The notes: generated by a model not told the origin, from the sequence alone. A stretch of DNA of 64,000 nucleotides from Macrococcoides caseolyticum (GCF_021366795.1 NZ_JAHCPS010000008.1:1-64000); one strand, 5' to 3'. Shown: positions 33,162 through 43,183, counted from the first letter of the stretch. A program made the numbers and translations.

Positions 33162-34670
33162 TTATTTATCTCCCTTGTTATCAATAATAAATACTTCGTT
33201 TTTGTTTTCAGCACCGATTTTAATAATCGGCTGATCATTAATAAATGACCAGTAGTCAATGACTTTCTGGGTAATGCGTTCACCGGCCATCAGTATCGGA
33301 ATACCCGGTGGATAAATCATTAAGCTTTCTGCGCAAATTTCATCGAGTGCCTCATGGAGAGGTACACTTTTTTTCTCAGCGTAAAATACGTCGCGTAAAC
33401 CCATCATTTGTTCCGGAATATCCATCTGCTTAAGGATAGGTGGAATGACTTCTTTATCCGTATTGTAATGATGTTTACTAATATCAAGTAATGCCAGATA
33501 TAATTGATTCAATACTTCTTCGTTATCCATAAATGAAACAATCCCCATAATAATGTTAGGTTCAGCAAGTTCCATTTGAATATCGTATTGATTGCGAAGT
33601 AAGTGATACACTTCAAAACCTGATAAATCGAGTGCGTGATCGATATAGATTGTAAGTTTTGTTTCATCTAGCTGTTGATGATAGTTCGTATTAAAAACAG
33701 CTGAATCAATCATATGAAAGCCAGGCACTTGATTAATTCGTGCTTTGAAACGACGAATAAACGTAAGGTTACGTTCAATACGAGATTGCCCATTTAATGC
33801 TAAATGCTGTCTAGCAATATCCAGTGAAGACATCAGTAAATATGATGCGGATGTTGAAGTGAGCATATTAATGACACTTTTCACTTTGTGATAATCAATT
33901 AAATCACCACGAACAAGCAATATACTGGTTTGTGTAAATGAACCACCTGTCTTGTGAAGTGAAGTAGCGGCCATATCAGCACCAGCTTCCATTGAAGACA
34001 TTGGTAATTCGCTTGAGAATCTAAAGTGAGCACCATGGGCTTCATCGACAAGCACAGGCATATTGTGCTTGTGGGCAAGTGTAGTAATTGCTTGTAATTC
34101 ACTGACTGCGCCAAAATAGGTCGGATTCATCAGGAATATAGCACGTGCATCTGGATGTTTCGCGATTGCATTTTCTACACTTTTCAAACTGACATTATGT
34201 GCAATACCAAACGTTGTATCAAATTCTGGTATCAAATAAATCGGCGTAACGTCTGCTAAAGCCATTGCATTAAGAACGGACTTATGAACGTTACGCGGCA
34301 AAATCAGCTTATCTTTAGGTTTACAAACAGAAAGTATCATTGCCTGGATGCCAGATGTTGTACCATTCAGTAGGAAGTGGGCATCATCAGCTAAGAATAA
34401 ATCTGCCATCAATTGTTGTGATTGAGCAATAACGCCCGTTGGATGGTCGAAGTTGTCTAATCTCGGCATAGAATTAATGTCGTGGCGTAACGTACGATCG
34501 CCGTAATAATTCAGTTGATAATCTTTATCCAGTCCGCGTTTATGACCAGGTACATCAAAACTGATTACCTGTTCTTCATCATAAACTTTGAGTGCTGTAA
34601 ATAAAGGCGTTTCTGTTTGGCGATTGACATCAATAGGTGTGAAAGATTTCTTTTGATGAGTGTTTATCAT
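33162..34670 (-). CDS. speA: Arginine decarboxylase (Orn/Lys/Arg decarboxylase fold)
   Basis: The 502-residue PLP enzyme belongs to the group I Orn/Lys/Arg decarboxylases of the SpeA/YaaO type. LVDEAHGAHFRFS (near residue 208) and the Lys of ATSLHKTGGSFTQTS (near 235) hold PLP. VPGHKRGLDKD opens the N-terminal part. In this operon with agmatinase the substrate should be arginine, giving agmatine. Lysine decarboxylation is the alternative for the family in general. First gene of the operon, three bases from speH; AAGGAG before the ATG. Confidence 0.9.
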   Translation of the reverse strand: MINTHQKKSFTPIDVNRQTETPLFTALKVYDEEQVISFDVPGHKRGLDKDYQLNYYGDRTLRHDINSMPRLDNFDHPTGVIAQSQQLMADLFLADDAHFLLNGTTSGIQAMILSVCKPKDKLILPRNVHKSVLNAMALADVTPIYLIPEFDTTFGIAHNVSLKSVENAIAKHPDARAIFLMNPTYFGAVSELQAITTLAHKHNMPVLVDEAHGAHFRFSSELPMSSMEAGADMAATSLHKTGGSFTQTSILLVRGDLIDYHKVKSVINMLTSTSASYLLMSSLDIARQHLALNGQSRIERNLTFIRRFKARINQVPGFHMIDSAVFNTNYHQQLDETKLTIYIDHALDLSGFEVYHLLRNQYDIQMELAEPNIIMGIVSFMDNEEVLNQLYLALLDISKHHYNTDKEVIPPILKQMDIPEQMMGLRDVFYAEKKSVPLHEALDEICAESLMIYPPGIPILMAGERITQKVIDYWSFINDQPIIKIGAENKNEVFIIDNKGDK

Positions 34671-34879
34671 AAGACACTCCTTTATTGACTTATTTTTGGT
34701 AAATATTAGTTATACTTAACTTGTTGTATTGTTGCACTGTTGCTTTATTAATACCAAACAAATTGTAATGTATTACTAAACTTTTAGCAACAAAAAGTTT
34801 TCGTTTTTAGAAAATAATTTTCTACTTTTCGCAATGTCAGTTCGAATTTGTTAGAATAAATTTAACAGGAGGCGATAAA

Positions 34880-35911
34880 ATGAGTGAAGTAAAAGGTTGG
34901 ATTGGCTCATACACAAAGCAGGATGGTAAAGGGATTTATAGCTTTACATTAGATACAGATAAAAAAACAATTAAGGACGTCGAAACAGCCTATGAAGTAC
35001 CAGCATCAACTTATGTGATGCAACATGGTGATAAACTATACGGTATTAAAAAAGTAGACAACAAAGCAGGTATCCAAAGTTATCAAATTAAATCAGATGG
35101 TCGCTTAGAAGTTATCAATGATAATTTATCATCGACAGATTCAGCATGCCATATATGGGTGACGCGAGATGGAAAGTATTTATTAGAAGCGGTGTATGGT
35201 CCAGGTCTTGTAAGATTATATCGTTTAGATGAACAAACAGGTGAAGTCCTTGAATTAATTGATGTTGCAGAACAAGAAGGAACTGGGCCAAATCAAGACC
35301 GTCAGGATCATGCACATACACATTATGTACAGGAAACACCAGATGGTAAGTATGCTGTTGCAGTGGATTTAGGAACAGATGAAGTAATTACATTTACATT
35401 CGGTACAACAGGATTGAAACGTGTTCATACACTTAAGGTGGAACCAGGTATGGGACCTAGACATTTAGTATTTAATGATAACGGGAAATATGCGTATTTA
35501 TTTACAGAATTAAGTAATGACGTCGTTGTATTAAAGTATGATGATGGTGTATTTACAATGTTAAGTAAGTTATCATCAATACCAAACGATTTCACTGAGA
35601 ATACACAAGGGGCTGCGATTCGCTTAAGTCATGACGGCAAGTATTTATATGCGTCGAATAGAGGACATCAGTCTATCGCAGTATTTAAAGTATTAGGTGA
35701 AGGCGAAGCAATCGAACGCGTTGAAATTGTTTCGTGTGGTGGTGACTGGCCACGTGACTTTAATATCGATCCAAGTGATAGATTCCTAGTCTGTGCGCAT
35801 GAAGTAGATGGGGTATTAAGTCTATTTGAAAGAAATGTAGAAACGGGTAAGCTTACATTACTAGAAAATGATAAACGTGCCCCAGAAGGCGTATGTGTTC
35901 AATTTTTATAA
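34880..35911 (+). CDS. pgl: Lactonase family beta-propeller (6-phosphogluconolactonase type)
   Basis: The 343-residue protein is a seven-blade propeller of the YkgB/Pgl group. It has repeated blade motifs such as VTRDGKYLLEAVYGPG, HYVQETPDGKYAVAVDLGTD, GPRHLVFNDNGKYAYLFTEL and LSHDGKYLYASNRGH. Relatives hydrolyse 6-phosphogluconolactone in the pentose-phosphate pathway, but several members have other roles. ACAGGAGG lies before the ATG. Divergent to the polyamine operon, with its own terminator. Confidence 0.82.
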   Translation: MSEVKGWIGSYTKQDGKGIYSFTLDTDKKTIKDVETAYEVPASTYVMQHGDKLYGIKKVDNKAGIQSYQIKSDGRLEVINDNLSSTDSACHIWVTRDGKYLLEAVYGPGLVRLYRLDEQTGEVLELIDVAEQEGTGPNQDRQDHAHTHYVQETPDGKYAVAVDLGTDEVITFTFGTTGLKRVHTLKVEPGMGPRHLVFNDNGKYAYLFTELSNDVVVLKYDDGVFTMLSKLSSIPNDFTENTQGAAIRLSHDGKYLYASNRGHQSIAVFKVLGEGEAIERVEIVSCGGDWPRDFNIDPSDRFLVCAHEVDGVLSLFERNVETGKLTLLENDKRAPEGVCVQFL

Positions 35912-35919
35912 GATGGATG

Positions 35920-35949
35920 AATCCTACCTCACTTGAGGTAGGATTTTTT
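35920..35949 (+). terminator. Terminator of the lactonase gene
   Basis: AATCCTACCTC pairs with GAGGTAGGATT around a short loop, then T6. Confidence 0.88.
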
Positions 35950-35970
35950 GGTGATTAGGGGGGCGTGCAT

Positions 35971-36207
35971 GCCGAAATTGGAGAATCTCCAATTTCGAGA
36001 GTGGGAGTAGGTGCTGAAATTGGAGAATCCCCAATTTCGAGAGTGGGACTAGGTGCCGAAATTGGAGAATCCCCAATTTCGAGAGTAGGAGTAGGTGCTG
36101 AAATTGGAGAATCCCCAATTTCGAGAGTAGGAGTAGGTGCTGAAATTGGAGAATCCCCAATTTCGAGAGTGGGACTAGGTGCCGAAATTGGAGAATCCCC
36201 AATTTCA
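35971..36207. repeat. 42-bp tandem repeat of palindromes, five full units and a partial one
   Basis: Units begin at 35971, 36013, 36055, 36097, 36139 and 36181 (the last has 27 bases). Each holds GAAATTGG-AGAATCC-CCAATTTC, able to form a hairpin, followed by a spacer GAGAGTRGGASTAGGT. Units differ at only a few bases. Because 42 is a multiple of three and no stop arises, both strands stay open (14-residue repeats such as AEIGESPISRVGVG), but there is no ribosome site, so coding is doubtful. It lies between two convergent genes. Confidence 0.92.
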
Positions 36208-36238
36208 TAAAAGGTTATCATTAATTCAAACTAAATAC

Positions 36239-37137
36239 TTATCGATAAAAAGTTAAAGGTCCACACTTATACATAGTATAATGCCTCTTTAAATACAACC
36301 GTATCTTCTCCCCGCTCACTGCACTTTTAGTCCATTCTCTAATCAAATTAACTGTGAGTCGTTCCATTGGATACATCAAAAGAATATCTTCTATGGCTTT
36401 TTGAATAAACTGTTCGCAATTAATTTCTTTCTTACATGTTGGACATATAAATTTACGATTAGAAACTTTGCGATATAAATTGATGTGACAATGACAAGCA
36501 ACACCTTTTATTAATTGTTCTATATGAATGTGTTTTCTGAAATTAAACTTTTCATCATGTCGATGAAGTGAAAGTAATTGGTTGGCAATATATTCATCAT
36601 AATCCGTAGTCACCTTTTGGCTATAGGTCTGTAACATTTTAGGTATCATATGAAATTCTAAGACTTTATCTTGAGTTGAATAGCCGTAAACTTTATAATC
36701 GGGATTTACAAAAGTAGTGTAATAATTGAAGGGTAAATCGATGTGGTTTTGTATAAGTAGTTGGTTAAATAATTTAGGTGTTCTTGTACGCTGTGCGTTT
36801 AATTTTTCAATAGGTGCACCATTATTAAAGTAAAAGTAATTATCTTTATAGAAGATATCGCAATGTATGTTCTTAATTTCGAAAATATATATTTCATTAT
36901 TCATTATTATCAGCGTATCAATTTGGAAGTATTGTTGATTCACAATAAATTGTAAGTTATTCAGAATCAATCCATGTTTAATATGTTGTATAGCTAAATC
37001 GTCGAAGCGCCGTTCACCATTAATGCCTTTAATTCGCACATTAATATTCTCATTATCTGCATCATAAAGTTTAGCCTTAAACTCACCTGTAATAAATATG
37101 CTAATTCATCATCAAATTTTCTTTTCTTTAAGATCAT
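36239..37137 (-). pseudogene. NERD-domain protein gene with an early frameshift
   Basis: The long frame (from 37039 down, 266 residues) begins with a GTG without ribosome site, in the middle of the domain. Upstream an ATG at 37137 with AGGAG opens another frame reading MILKKRKFDDELAYLLQ. This is the normal start of NERD proteins, and the continuation (EFKAKLYDADNENINVRIKG) lies in the long frame. So an indel near 37085-37100 splits the gene. The NERD core includes NGERRFDDLA, IDTLIIMNNEIYIFEIKN (the E-I-K nuclease-like motif) and a late CPTC zinc knuckle with CHCH before it. Its role is unknown; DNA processing is presumed. Confidence 0.72.
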
Positions 37138-37230
37138 TAACAATCTCCTTTTACAATTTCAATGATAAAATAATTATAAATCATCAATATTGAATAGGCG
37201 TTAAAAATTTGTAAAATTGGAGTGATGCAT

Positions 37231-38001
37231 ATGAAAATTGCAATATATCAAATGGAAGTGATTCCTGGAAATCCAGATAAAAATATTGAAAAGATAAAAA
37301 AATGGATGCAGACATTAGAAAACATTGATATTGCGGTACTTCCTGAAATGTGGAATACGTCATATACATTAGAGGCGCTTCACAACATTACTTCAGAAAA
37401 TGGCGAACGTGAAATTAAAGCTTTACAGCAATGTGCAAAACAATTTCAAATCCATATTGTTGCGGGTTCGATTGCAGTGAAAGATGGTAATAATATTTAT
37501 AATAGAGCGATTGTCATCAATCGCCGCGGTGCAGTCGTGCATCTTTATGATAAAGTGCATTTAGTGCCAATGTTAAATGAGCCTGCATTTTTAACACAAG
37601 GTAACAAAGTGAATTTATTTGAATTAGATGGTAAGAAAATGGGGATTATAATATGTTATGATTTACGTTTTCCAGAAATTGCGCGCATGTTAACGTTAAA
37701 GGGCATTGAAGTGTTATTTGTCGTGGCGCAATGGCCAGAGGAACGTATTGCGCAATATGAGAAATTATTGTATGCAAGAGCTATAGAGAATCAATTGTTT
37801 GTTGTAGCTTGTAATGCAGTGGGACAGTGTAATCAAACGGTATTCGGTGGTCGTTCGATGGTTATTAATCCGTTAGGGGATGCAATAACCCCTTTATTAT
37901 CAGGAGAGGGGGCATTAGAAACGCAGATTGATTTGAATGAAGTGCGTGATATTAGAGCCTCTATTCCATTACTTACAACAAGAAGAATTGATTTATATTA
38001 A
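37231..38001 (+). CDS. Carbon-nitrogen hydrolase (nitrilase superfamily)
   Basis: I start at the ATG at 37231, eight bases behind GGAG. The 256-residue protein has the Glu-Lys-Cys triad: Glu in VLPEMWNT, Lys in LYDKVHLVPML, Cys in IIICYDLRFPE. This is the omega-amidase/YafV-like group, which hydrolyses amides such as alpha-ketoglutaramate or deaminated glutathione. Staphylococci carry a close homolog in a similar setting. Cytoplasmic. Terminator directly behind. Confidence 0.85.
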   Translation: MKIAIYQMEVIPGNPDKNIEKIKKWMQTLENIDIAVLPEMWNTSYTLEALHNITSENGEREIKALQQCAKQFQIHIVAGSIAVKDGNNIYNRAIVINRRGAVVHLYDKVHLVPMLNEPAFLTQGNKVNLFELDGKKMGIIICYDLRFPEIARMLTLKGIEVLFVVAQWPEERIAQYEKLLYARAIENQLFVVACNAVGQCNQTVFGGRSMVINPLGDAITPLLSGEGALETQIDLNEVRDIRASIPLLTTRRIDLY

Positions 38002-38004
38002 TCA

Positions 38005-38043
38005 AAAGACGCCTGAACTTGTGGAATTTCAGGCGTCTTTTAT
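38005..38043. terminator. Terminator
   Basis: AAAGACGCCTGAA and TTCAGGCGTCTTT with a ten-base loop; A-rich and T-rich flanks allow use from both sides. Confidence 0.85.
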
Positions 38044-38054
38044 TGGTGTGAGGT

Positions 38055-39425
38055 TTACTTGAATAGTTGCTTTACATATCTCAACTTTCCTTTATAAGGC
38101 GGAAACATAATACCTGATTCAAGTTTCGTACTTTTAGTCATGAAACCTTTTTGATGACTGAATAATTCAAATGTATACTTGCCGTGATAATGTCCAATCC
38201 CTGAATGTCCTACACCGCCAAATGGAAGATAAGGGTTTGCGACATGCATAATGGTATCATTTACACATCCACCACCAAATGAAACGCGATTAAATACATC
38301 TCTAATAAAATCATGGTCATCACTAAATAAATATAATGCGAGCGGTTTTTCAAACTGTTTAATACAAGTAAATATTTCTTCTTTATCATCGTAACCGATA
38401 ATAGGCAGAATTGGTCCGAAAATCTCCTCCTGCATCGATAAATCCGTTAGTTTGGCATCGATAACGGTAGGTTCAATGAAATGTGCATCTGCAATTGTAT
38501 GACCACCGATTAATACACGGTTTTCTGCTTCATCAATCATACGGCTTAATCGATTGAAATGTGCATTATTAATGATGTGACCATAATCTTCGCTATTGAA
38601 GGCATCTTCACCATAGAATTCTTTTAATGTAGCTTTCAATGCTTTAATAAATTTATGTTTAATTTTGTTATCTATTAATACATAGTCTGGTGCGACGCAT
38701 GTTTGCCCTGCATTCATATATTTACCAAAAGCGATACGTTCTGCGGCAACCTTTATATTAGCTGTACGATCGACTATTGTTGGACTTTTGCCACCAAGTT
38801 CAAGTGTCACTGGCGTCAGGTGTTGGCTCGCTTTTTCATAAACAATTTTGCCAACCTTTGAACTACCAGTAAAGAAAATATAATCAAAACGTATATCGAG
38901 TAACGCTTGTGTCACTTCTTTTTCACCCTGAACGACGAGAACATGAGTGTTATCAAACACTTCACTAATAATTTGTTCCAGGATTATACTGGTCTGAGGC
39001 GTATGTTCTGACGGTTTAACGACTACACAGTTACCTGCAGCGATGGCACCGATTAGCGGAGACATAACTAGCTGGAAAGGATAGTTAAATGGACCTATTA
39101 CTAATACAGTGCCATAAGGTTCATACATTAAATAACTCTTACCAGGAAATTGCATCATCGGTGTATTCATTGACTTTGTCTTGCTCCAGTTTTTAAGTTC
39201 TTTGATGACTGTTGAAAGTTCTTTTAATACGATGCCAATTTCAGTTGCATAGGCTTCAACTTTCCCTTTGCCTAAATCACTGTTTAAGGCATCGAGTATT
39301 TCTGATTCATGTGCTTTGATTGCTTTTTTTAATGCTTTTAATTTTTTTCTTCTGAATTTTACTTGTTTTGTTTCATGTGTATCAAAATAGTCTTTCATCT
39401 TTTTGATATCTTCTTGAATTTTCAT
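38055..39425 (-). CDS. Aldehyde dehydrogenase (class 3-like)
   Basis: From the ATG at 39425, behind GGAGG, the product has 456 residues. It contains the NAD-binding GSSKVGKIVYE, the general base in VTLELGGKSP and the catalytic Cys in NAGQTCVAPDYVL. FNYPFQLVMSPLIGAIAAGN and the C-terminal HVANPYLPFGGVGHSG support the class 3 / YwdH-like branch, which oxidises medium and long aldehydes. The C-terminus ends in a basic amphipathic stretch that could touch the membrane. Substrate not certain. Confidence 0.9.
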   Translation of the reverse strand: MKIQEDIKKMKDYFDTHETKQVKFRRKKLKALKKAIKAHESEILDALNSDLGKGKVEAYATEIGIVLKELSTVIKELKNWSKTKSMNTPMMQFPGKSYLMYEPYGTVLVIGPFNYPFQLVMSPLIGAIAAGNCVVVKPSEHTPQTSIILEQIISEVFDNTHVLVVQGEKEVTQALLDIRFDYIFFTGSSKVGKIVYEKASQHLTPVTLELGGKSPTIVDRTANIKVAAERIAFGKYMNAGQTCVAPDYVLIDNKIKHKFIKALKATLKEFYGEDAFNSEDYGHIINNAHFNRLSRMIDEAENRVLIGGHTIADAHFIEPTVIDAKLTDLSMQEEIFGPILPIIGYDDKEEIFTCIKQFEKPLALYLFSDDHDFIRDVFNRVSFGGGCVNDTIMHVANPYLPFGGVGHSGIGHYHGKYTFELFSHQKGFMTKSTKLESGIMFPPYKGKLRYVKQLFK

Positions 39426-39524
39426 GAAAAATTCCTCCATTCATAAATATTAAGGTGTATACTGTTATTAAATTATTGATATATTATTAGAATCAGTTTA
39501 AGAATGATACTAGAGGTGAAGTAC

Positions 39525-40487
39525 ATGAAATTTGGATTTATCGGAACGAACTGGATCACGGATCGATTGATTGAAGCGGGTAGGACTGTACCAGAGTTTG
39601 AATTACATTATGTTTATTCAAGAACATTAGAACGCGCACAAAGTTTTGCAGAAAAGCATCATATCCCTAACTACACGGATGATTTAGATGTATTTTTAAA
39701 TGATGATGCATTAGAGATTATTTATATCGCCACTCCAAATATATTACATCATCAGCAGGCAATACAAGCAATGAATCACGGGAAACATGTATTGTGTGAA
39801 AAACCAATCGCGACAAGCGAGAAGAACTTTAATTTAATGGTCCAGGCAATGCAAAACAATAACGTCTTCTTTATGGAAGCTATGAAAAGTATATACTCCC
39901 CATCATTTCAAAAATTGCATGAATGGATACATGAAATTGGCATGATACGTCGTGTTAACTTTCATTATAATCAATATTCATCGCGTTATGATAAATATAA
40001 AGAAGGTATTATAGAAAATGCATTTAAACCGGAACTTGGCAACGGGGCATTAATGGATTTAGGTGTGTATACAATCAGTCCGCTTGTTCATTTATTTGGT
40101 ATGCCAAAAACCATCCAGGCAACTGGAAAACTATTATCGACAGGTGCGGATGGCCAAGGAACAATTATTTGTAATCATCATCATATGACTTCAGTGCTCA
40201 GTTATTCTAAAATTATCGATAGTCATTTACCTTCAGAAATTATAGGTGAAGAGGGGATAATTCTCGTAGATAAAATATCAGCACCGAATAAAGTTCAGAA
40301 ATTGAATCGGCATGGAGAAGTGATTGATGAAATAATAAGCAATGAACCTCCGATGGCATATGAAATAAAACATTTTATAGAAACAATAAAAAGCCGTAAT
40401 ATTAGTGCATTAAACTTAGAGACAAGTCATCATACAATGAAAGTAATCGATGAAGTGAAAAAACAAATCGGAATATTAATTAAATAA
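39525..40487 (+). CDS. Gfo/Idh/MocA-family oxidoreductase
   Basis: Starting at the ATG at 39525, behind AGAGGTGA, the protein has 320 residues. It has the N-terminal dinucleotide fold (FGFIGTNWITDRLIEAG, a variant of GxGxxG) and the HVLCEKPIATSEKN block with the EKP motif. The C-terminal substrate domain includes GALMDLGVYTISPLVHLFG. Family members oxidise or reduce sugars and cyclitols with NAD(P). Divergent to the aldehyde dehydrogenase gene. Substrate unknown. Confidence 0.87.
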   Translation: MKFGFIGTNWITDRLIEAGRTVPEFELHYVYSRTLERAQSFAEKHHIPNYTDDLDVFLNDDALEIIYIATPNILHHQQAIQAMNHGKHVLCEKPIATSEKNFNLMVQAMQNNNVFFMEAMKSIYSPSFQKLHEWIHEIGMIRRVNFHYNQYSSRYDKYKEGIIENAFKPELGNGALMDLGVYTISPLVHLFGMPKTIQATGKLLSTGADGQGTIICNHHHMTSVLSYSKIIDSHLPSEIIGEEGIILVDKISAPNKVQKLNRHGEVIDEIISNEPPMAYEIKHFIETIKSRNISALNLETSHHTMKVIDEVKKQIGILIK

Positions 40488-40553
40488 GTTATTGATTATT
40501 CTGAAAATTTGCATTATAATAAAACCATACCATTTTTTCATTCTTTCAAATAT

Positions 40554-40581
40554 AAAAAGAGACGCAACGGCGTCTCTTTTT
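40554..40581. terminator. Bidirectional terminator
   Basis: AAAAAGAGACGC-AACG-GCGTCTCTTTTT between convergent genes. Confidence 0.85.
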
Positions 40582-40582
40582 A

Positions 40583-40852
40583 TTATTTAATCAGTTGTTT
40601 TAAATCTTCGTCACGTTCCATAACAATTTGTGCATATGAACACTGAGGTATTATTTTTAAATTGTTATCTTTAGCATAGTCTGTCACTTTTAGGACGAGT
40701 GCTTTAGCGATGCCCTGTCCTCTAAATTTTGGATCAGTATAGGTGTGATCAATAATGATTGTATCGTTATCAGTAGGCTGGAAAGTGATTTCAGCTTCAG
40801 GATTCGTTTCTTCACCTATAAAAAATCGATTATCACCTTGTTTGATTTCCAT
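40583..40852 (-). CDS. Small GNAT-type N-acetyltransferase (YjdJ-like)
   Basis: The 89-residue protein is one short acetyltransferase module: strand TIIIDHTYTDPKFRGQGIAK carries the acetyl-CoA-binding RGQGIA loop, then helix ALVLKVTDYAKDNNL and the closing strand IIPQCSYAQ. Such small proteins lack the N-terminal half of a full GNAT domain. Acceptor unknown. Ribosome site GAGGGG before the ATG. Confidence 0.85.
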   Translation of the reverse strand: MEIKQGDNRFFIGEETNPEAEITFQPTDNDTIIIDHTYTDPKFRGQGIAKALVLKVTDYAKDNNLKIIPQCSYAQIVMERDEDLKQLIK

Positions 40853-40957
40853 ATAAACCCCTCTTTCATAGTCGAACTATGGCGATGATAGCATTAAATG
40901 TTTTTAATCTTTTAATGATTACGGCACACGCTATGTTTCTTCGAACCAAACCGCTTA

Positions 40958-41875
40958 TTAAGATAATACGTCAGTTAACTGTGGTACGACTTGTTTCTTA
41001 CGTGATACAACACCTTCAAGTAATGCTGTGTTGTTATCTAATACGACATTAAATGCTTTCGTAACTGCTTCTTGTTGTTGTCCTAATGCTAATACTTTAG
41101 AGTTAGAATTTAAGATATCAGTAACAACTAATACGAATAATGCATAACCTTCCTGTGCTGTTTCAGCATTGATTGCATTTTCTAATTCTTCCTGACGTGC
41201 AAACACTTCATCAATATCAACAGTGTTGACTTGAGCAACGCGTACTTCATGTTCACCCATTGAGAATGATTTTGCATCGATGTTGAGTAATTCTTCAGCA
41301 GTTTTATCCTTTGTAGACGCACCTGCTTTTAACATTTCTAAACCGTATGTTTGAAGATCAACATTTGCAATGGCAGCTAATTCTTCAGCAGCTTTTACAT
41401 CTTCTTCAGTACATGTTGGTGATTTAAATAATAAAGAATCTGAAATAATCGCTGAAACCATAAGACCAGCAATTTCAGGTTTAATTTCTACACCATTTTC
41501 TTTATACATTTTATTTAAGATCGTCGCTGTACAACCAACGGGTTCTGCACGGTAGTATAAAGGGCCTGCTGTTTCGAAGTTCGCAATTCGGTGATGGTCA
41601 ACGACCATTAAGATGTTGGCATCTTCAATACCTTCAGCTGATTGCTGGAATTCGTTGTGATCCACTAAGATAACATCTTCACCGTGAAGGCGTTCTAATA
41701 CGCGTGGTGCATTAACGTTAAAGTGTTTTAAAGCATACTCAGTCTCTCCGTTTAAGTCGCCTAAACGTACAGCTTCGACTTCTTTTCCTAATGCTTTTTG
41801 AAGATCTTCCATTACTAATGCAGATGTTACTGTATCTGTATCTGGATTTTTGTGTCCGAATGTTAAAATTTTCAT
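40958..41875 (-). CDS. ppaC: Manganese-dependent inorganic pyrophosphatase
   Basis: The 305-residue DHH-family enzyme shows [14 protein letters not shown] at residue 7, VDHNEFQQS near 75, the signature [10 protein letters not shown] near 97 and the C-terminal [10 protein letters not shown]. It hydrolyses pyrophosphate from biosynthetic reactions, using Mn. This family II type is standard in staphylococci. AAGGAG precedes the ATG. Monocistronic. Confidence 0.96.
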   Translation of the reverse strand: MKILTFGHKNPDTDTVTSALVMEDLQKALGKEVEAVRLGDLNGETEYALKHFNVNAPRVLERLHGEDVILVDHNEFQQSAEGIEDANILMVVDHHRIANFETAGPLYYRAEPVGCTATILNKMYKENGVEIKPEIAGLMVSAIISDSLLFKSPTCTEEDVKAAEELAAIANVDLQTYGLEMLKAGASTKDKTAEELLNIDAKSFSMGEHEVRVAQVNTVDIDEVFARQEELENAINAETAQEGYALFVLVVTDILNSNSKVLALGQQQEAVTKAFNVVLDNNTALLEGVVSRKKQVVPQLTDVLS

Positions 41876-42043
41876 AATAGTCTCCTTTAAATGTTTTCTA
41901 TTCTATTATTTATTCTATCACGATTAATCAGACTCTTCTATAGCGATGAATTAAGAATTGAATGATGCTCAAAAATCTCTATTAACTTTTCTAAAACAGG
42001 GTATAATCATAATTACATTATAAAGGATTTGAAGGTGTAAGTA

Positions 42044-43180
42044 ATGAAGAAGATTAATATTTTAGACTACGGTGCAAAAGGGCGTAATGCGATATTTGAT
42101 ACGATTGCTTTACAACGTGCACTAAACCAGGCGAAAAAAGAACCGGTCGAAGTATATGTGCCTAAAGGTACTTATTATATCTGTAAAGAACTTGTTATAT
42201 ACGGACATACTTATTTGCATTTACATCCAGATGCAGTCCTCCGACGCATGAGTCCATTTGCCATGCTTAAAAACGGGAAAAAAAGTGTAGGATATAAAGG
42301 TTACGATGGTAATGGCTTCATAAAGATTGAAGGTGGAACTTTTGATCAATATGGTCATGTGCTTAATTTTAATAATAGTATTATGTCTTTAGGTCATGCA
42401 CGTGAGATTGAAATTAAAGATGTAACACTTAAGAATGTTGTACAAGGGCATGCAATTGATGCTTGTGGAATTGATGGCTTTAAAGTGACAGGGTGCAAGT
42501 TTTTAGGTTTTCGTGATGATAGTGGCAAGCGTGCATTTAGTGAAGCGATTCAACTTGATTTACAGCTGAAAGATTCTTTTCCGAAGTTTGGTGAGTATGA
42601 TGGAACGGTTACAAAAAATGTCATTATTGAAAATTGTTATTTTGGCAACTCTGATGATCCATTGATGAAGCCTTGGAATCGAGCGATTGGTAGTCATGCA
42701 AGTACGTACGAAATTTATTATGAGAATATTACGGTAAAGCATAATACATTTGAACAGATGGGTGACTATGCACTTACATTCCTAAAATCGAAAGTATTGC
42801 ATATCCATGATAATACATTCAATGACTGCAACGGTGGGATACGCTATTTAGCGACGAAACAAGGGAAGTATTCAGTTGACTTAAATGGTGTGGATCATGG
42901 GGTACAGGCTGGAGAAATGACATTGATTCGTCGTAACCAGTTCCATTCGATTAATGATAAATATGCGATTCTTTTTCAAAGTTATGAAGGTGAGAAGAAT
43001 AAGGATATATACATTATAGATAATCAGTTTAGTGAGGATCATACGTGCACGATAAAGATAGGTAAAGCTAAAAATGTTGTCTGTATAAAGAATAAAAACT
43101 TAAAAAAAATTAAACAGGTCGAAGTGGATGATTTTTATACTGAAGATATTGCCGAAGAAGAATCGGCTTTAGAACTATAA
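42044..43180 (+). CDS. Right-handed beta-helix protein (pectate-lyase-like fold)
   Basis: The 378-residue protein starts with NILDYGAKG..AIFDTIALQRAL, the typical first turn of pectin-lyase-fold proteins. It continues with parallel-helix repeats such as HAREIEIKDVTLKNVVQGHAIDACGIDGFKV (read in parts), NVIIENCYFGNSDD and LHIHDNTFNDCNGG. No signal peptide is visible, so it is probably cytoplasmic or exported by another route. Related proteins cleave or bind polysaccharides. The substrate is unknown. AAGGTG precedes the ATG. Confidence 0.8.
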   Translation: MKKINILDYGAKGRNAIFDTIALQRALNQAKKEPVEVYVPKGTYYICKELVIYGHTYLHLHPDAVLRRMSPFAMLKNGKKSVGYKGYDGNGFIKIEGGTFDQYGHVLNFNNSIMSLGHAREIEIKDVTLKNVVQGHAIDACGIDGFKVTGCKFLGFRDDSGKRAFSEAIQLDLQLKDSFPKFGEYDGTVTKNVIIENCYFGNSDDPLMKPWNRAIGSHASTYEIYYENITVKHNTFEQMGDYALTFLKSKVLHIHDNTFNDCNGGIRYLATKQGKYSVDLNGVDHGVQAGEMTLIRRNQFHSINDKYAILFQSYEGEKNKDIYIIDNQFSEDHTCTIKIGKAKNVVCIKNKNLKKIKQVEVDDFYTEDIAEEESALEL

Positions 43181-43183
43181 TGA

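Noticed and set aside
34671-34879. Riboswitch before speA or the lactonase gene
   Set aside because: No recognisable conserved fold or terminator-antiterminator pair could be found in the 209 bases.
35971-36207. CRISPR array
   Set aside because: The spacers are nearly identical, and there are no cas genes; it is a simple tandem repeat.
35955-36221. Reading frames with 14-residue repeats over the 42-base array
   Set aside because: They exist on both strands only because the unit length is a multiple of three; no ribosome site or plausible start.
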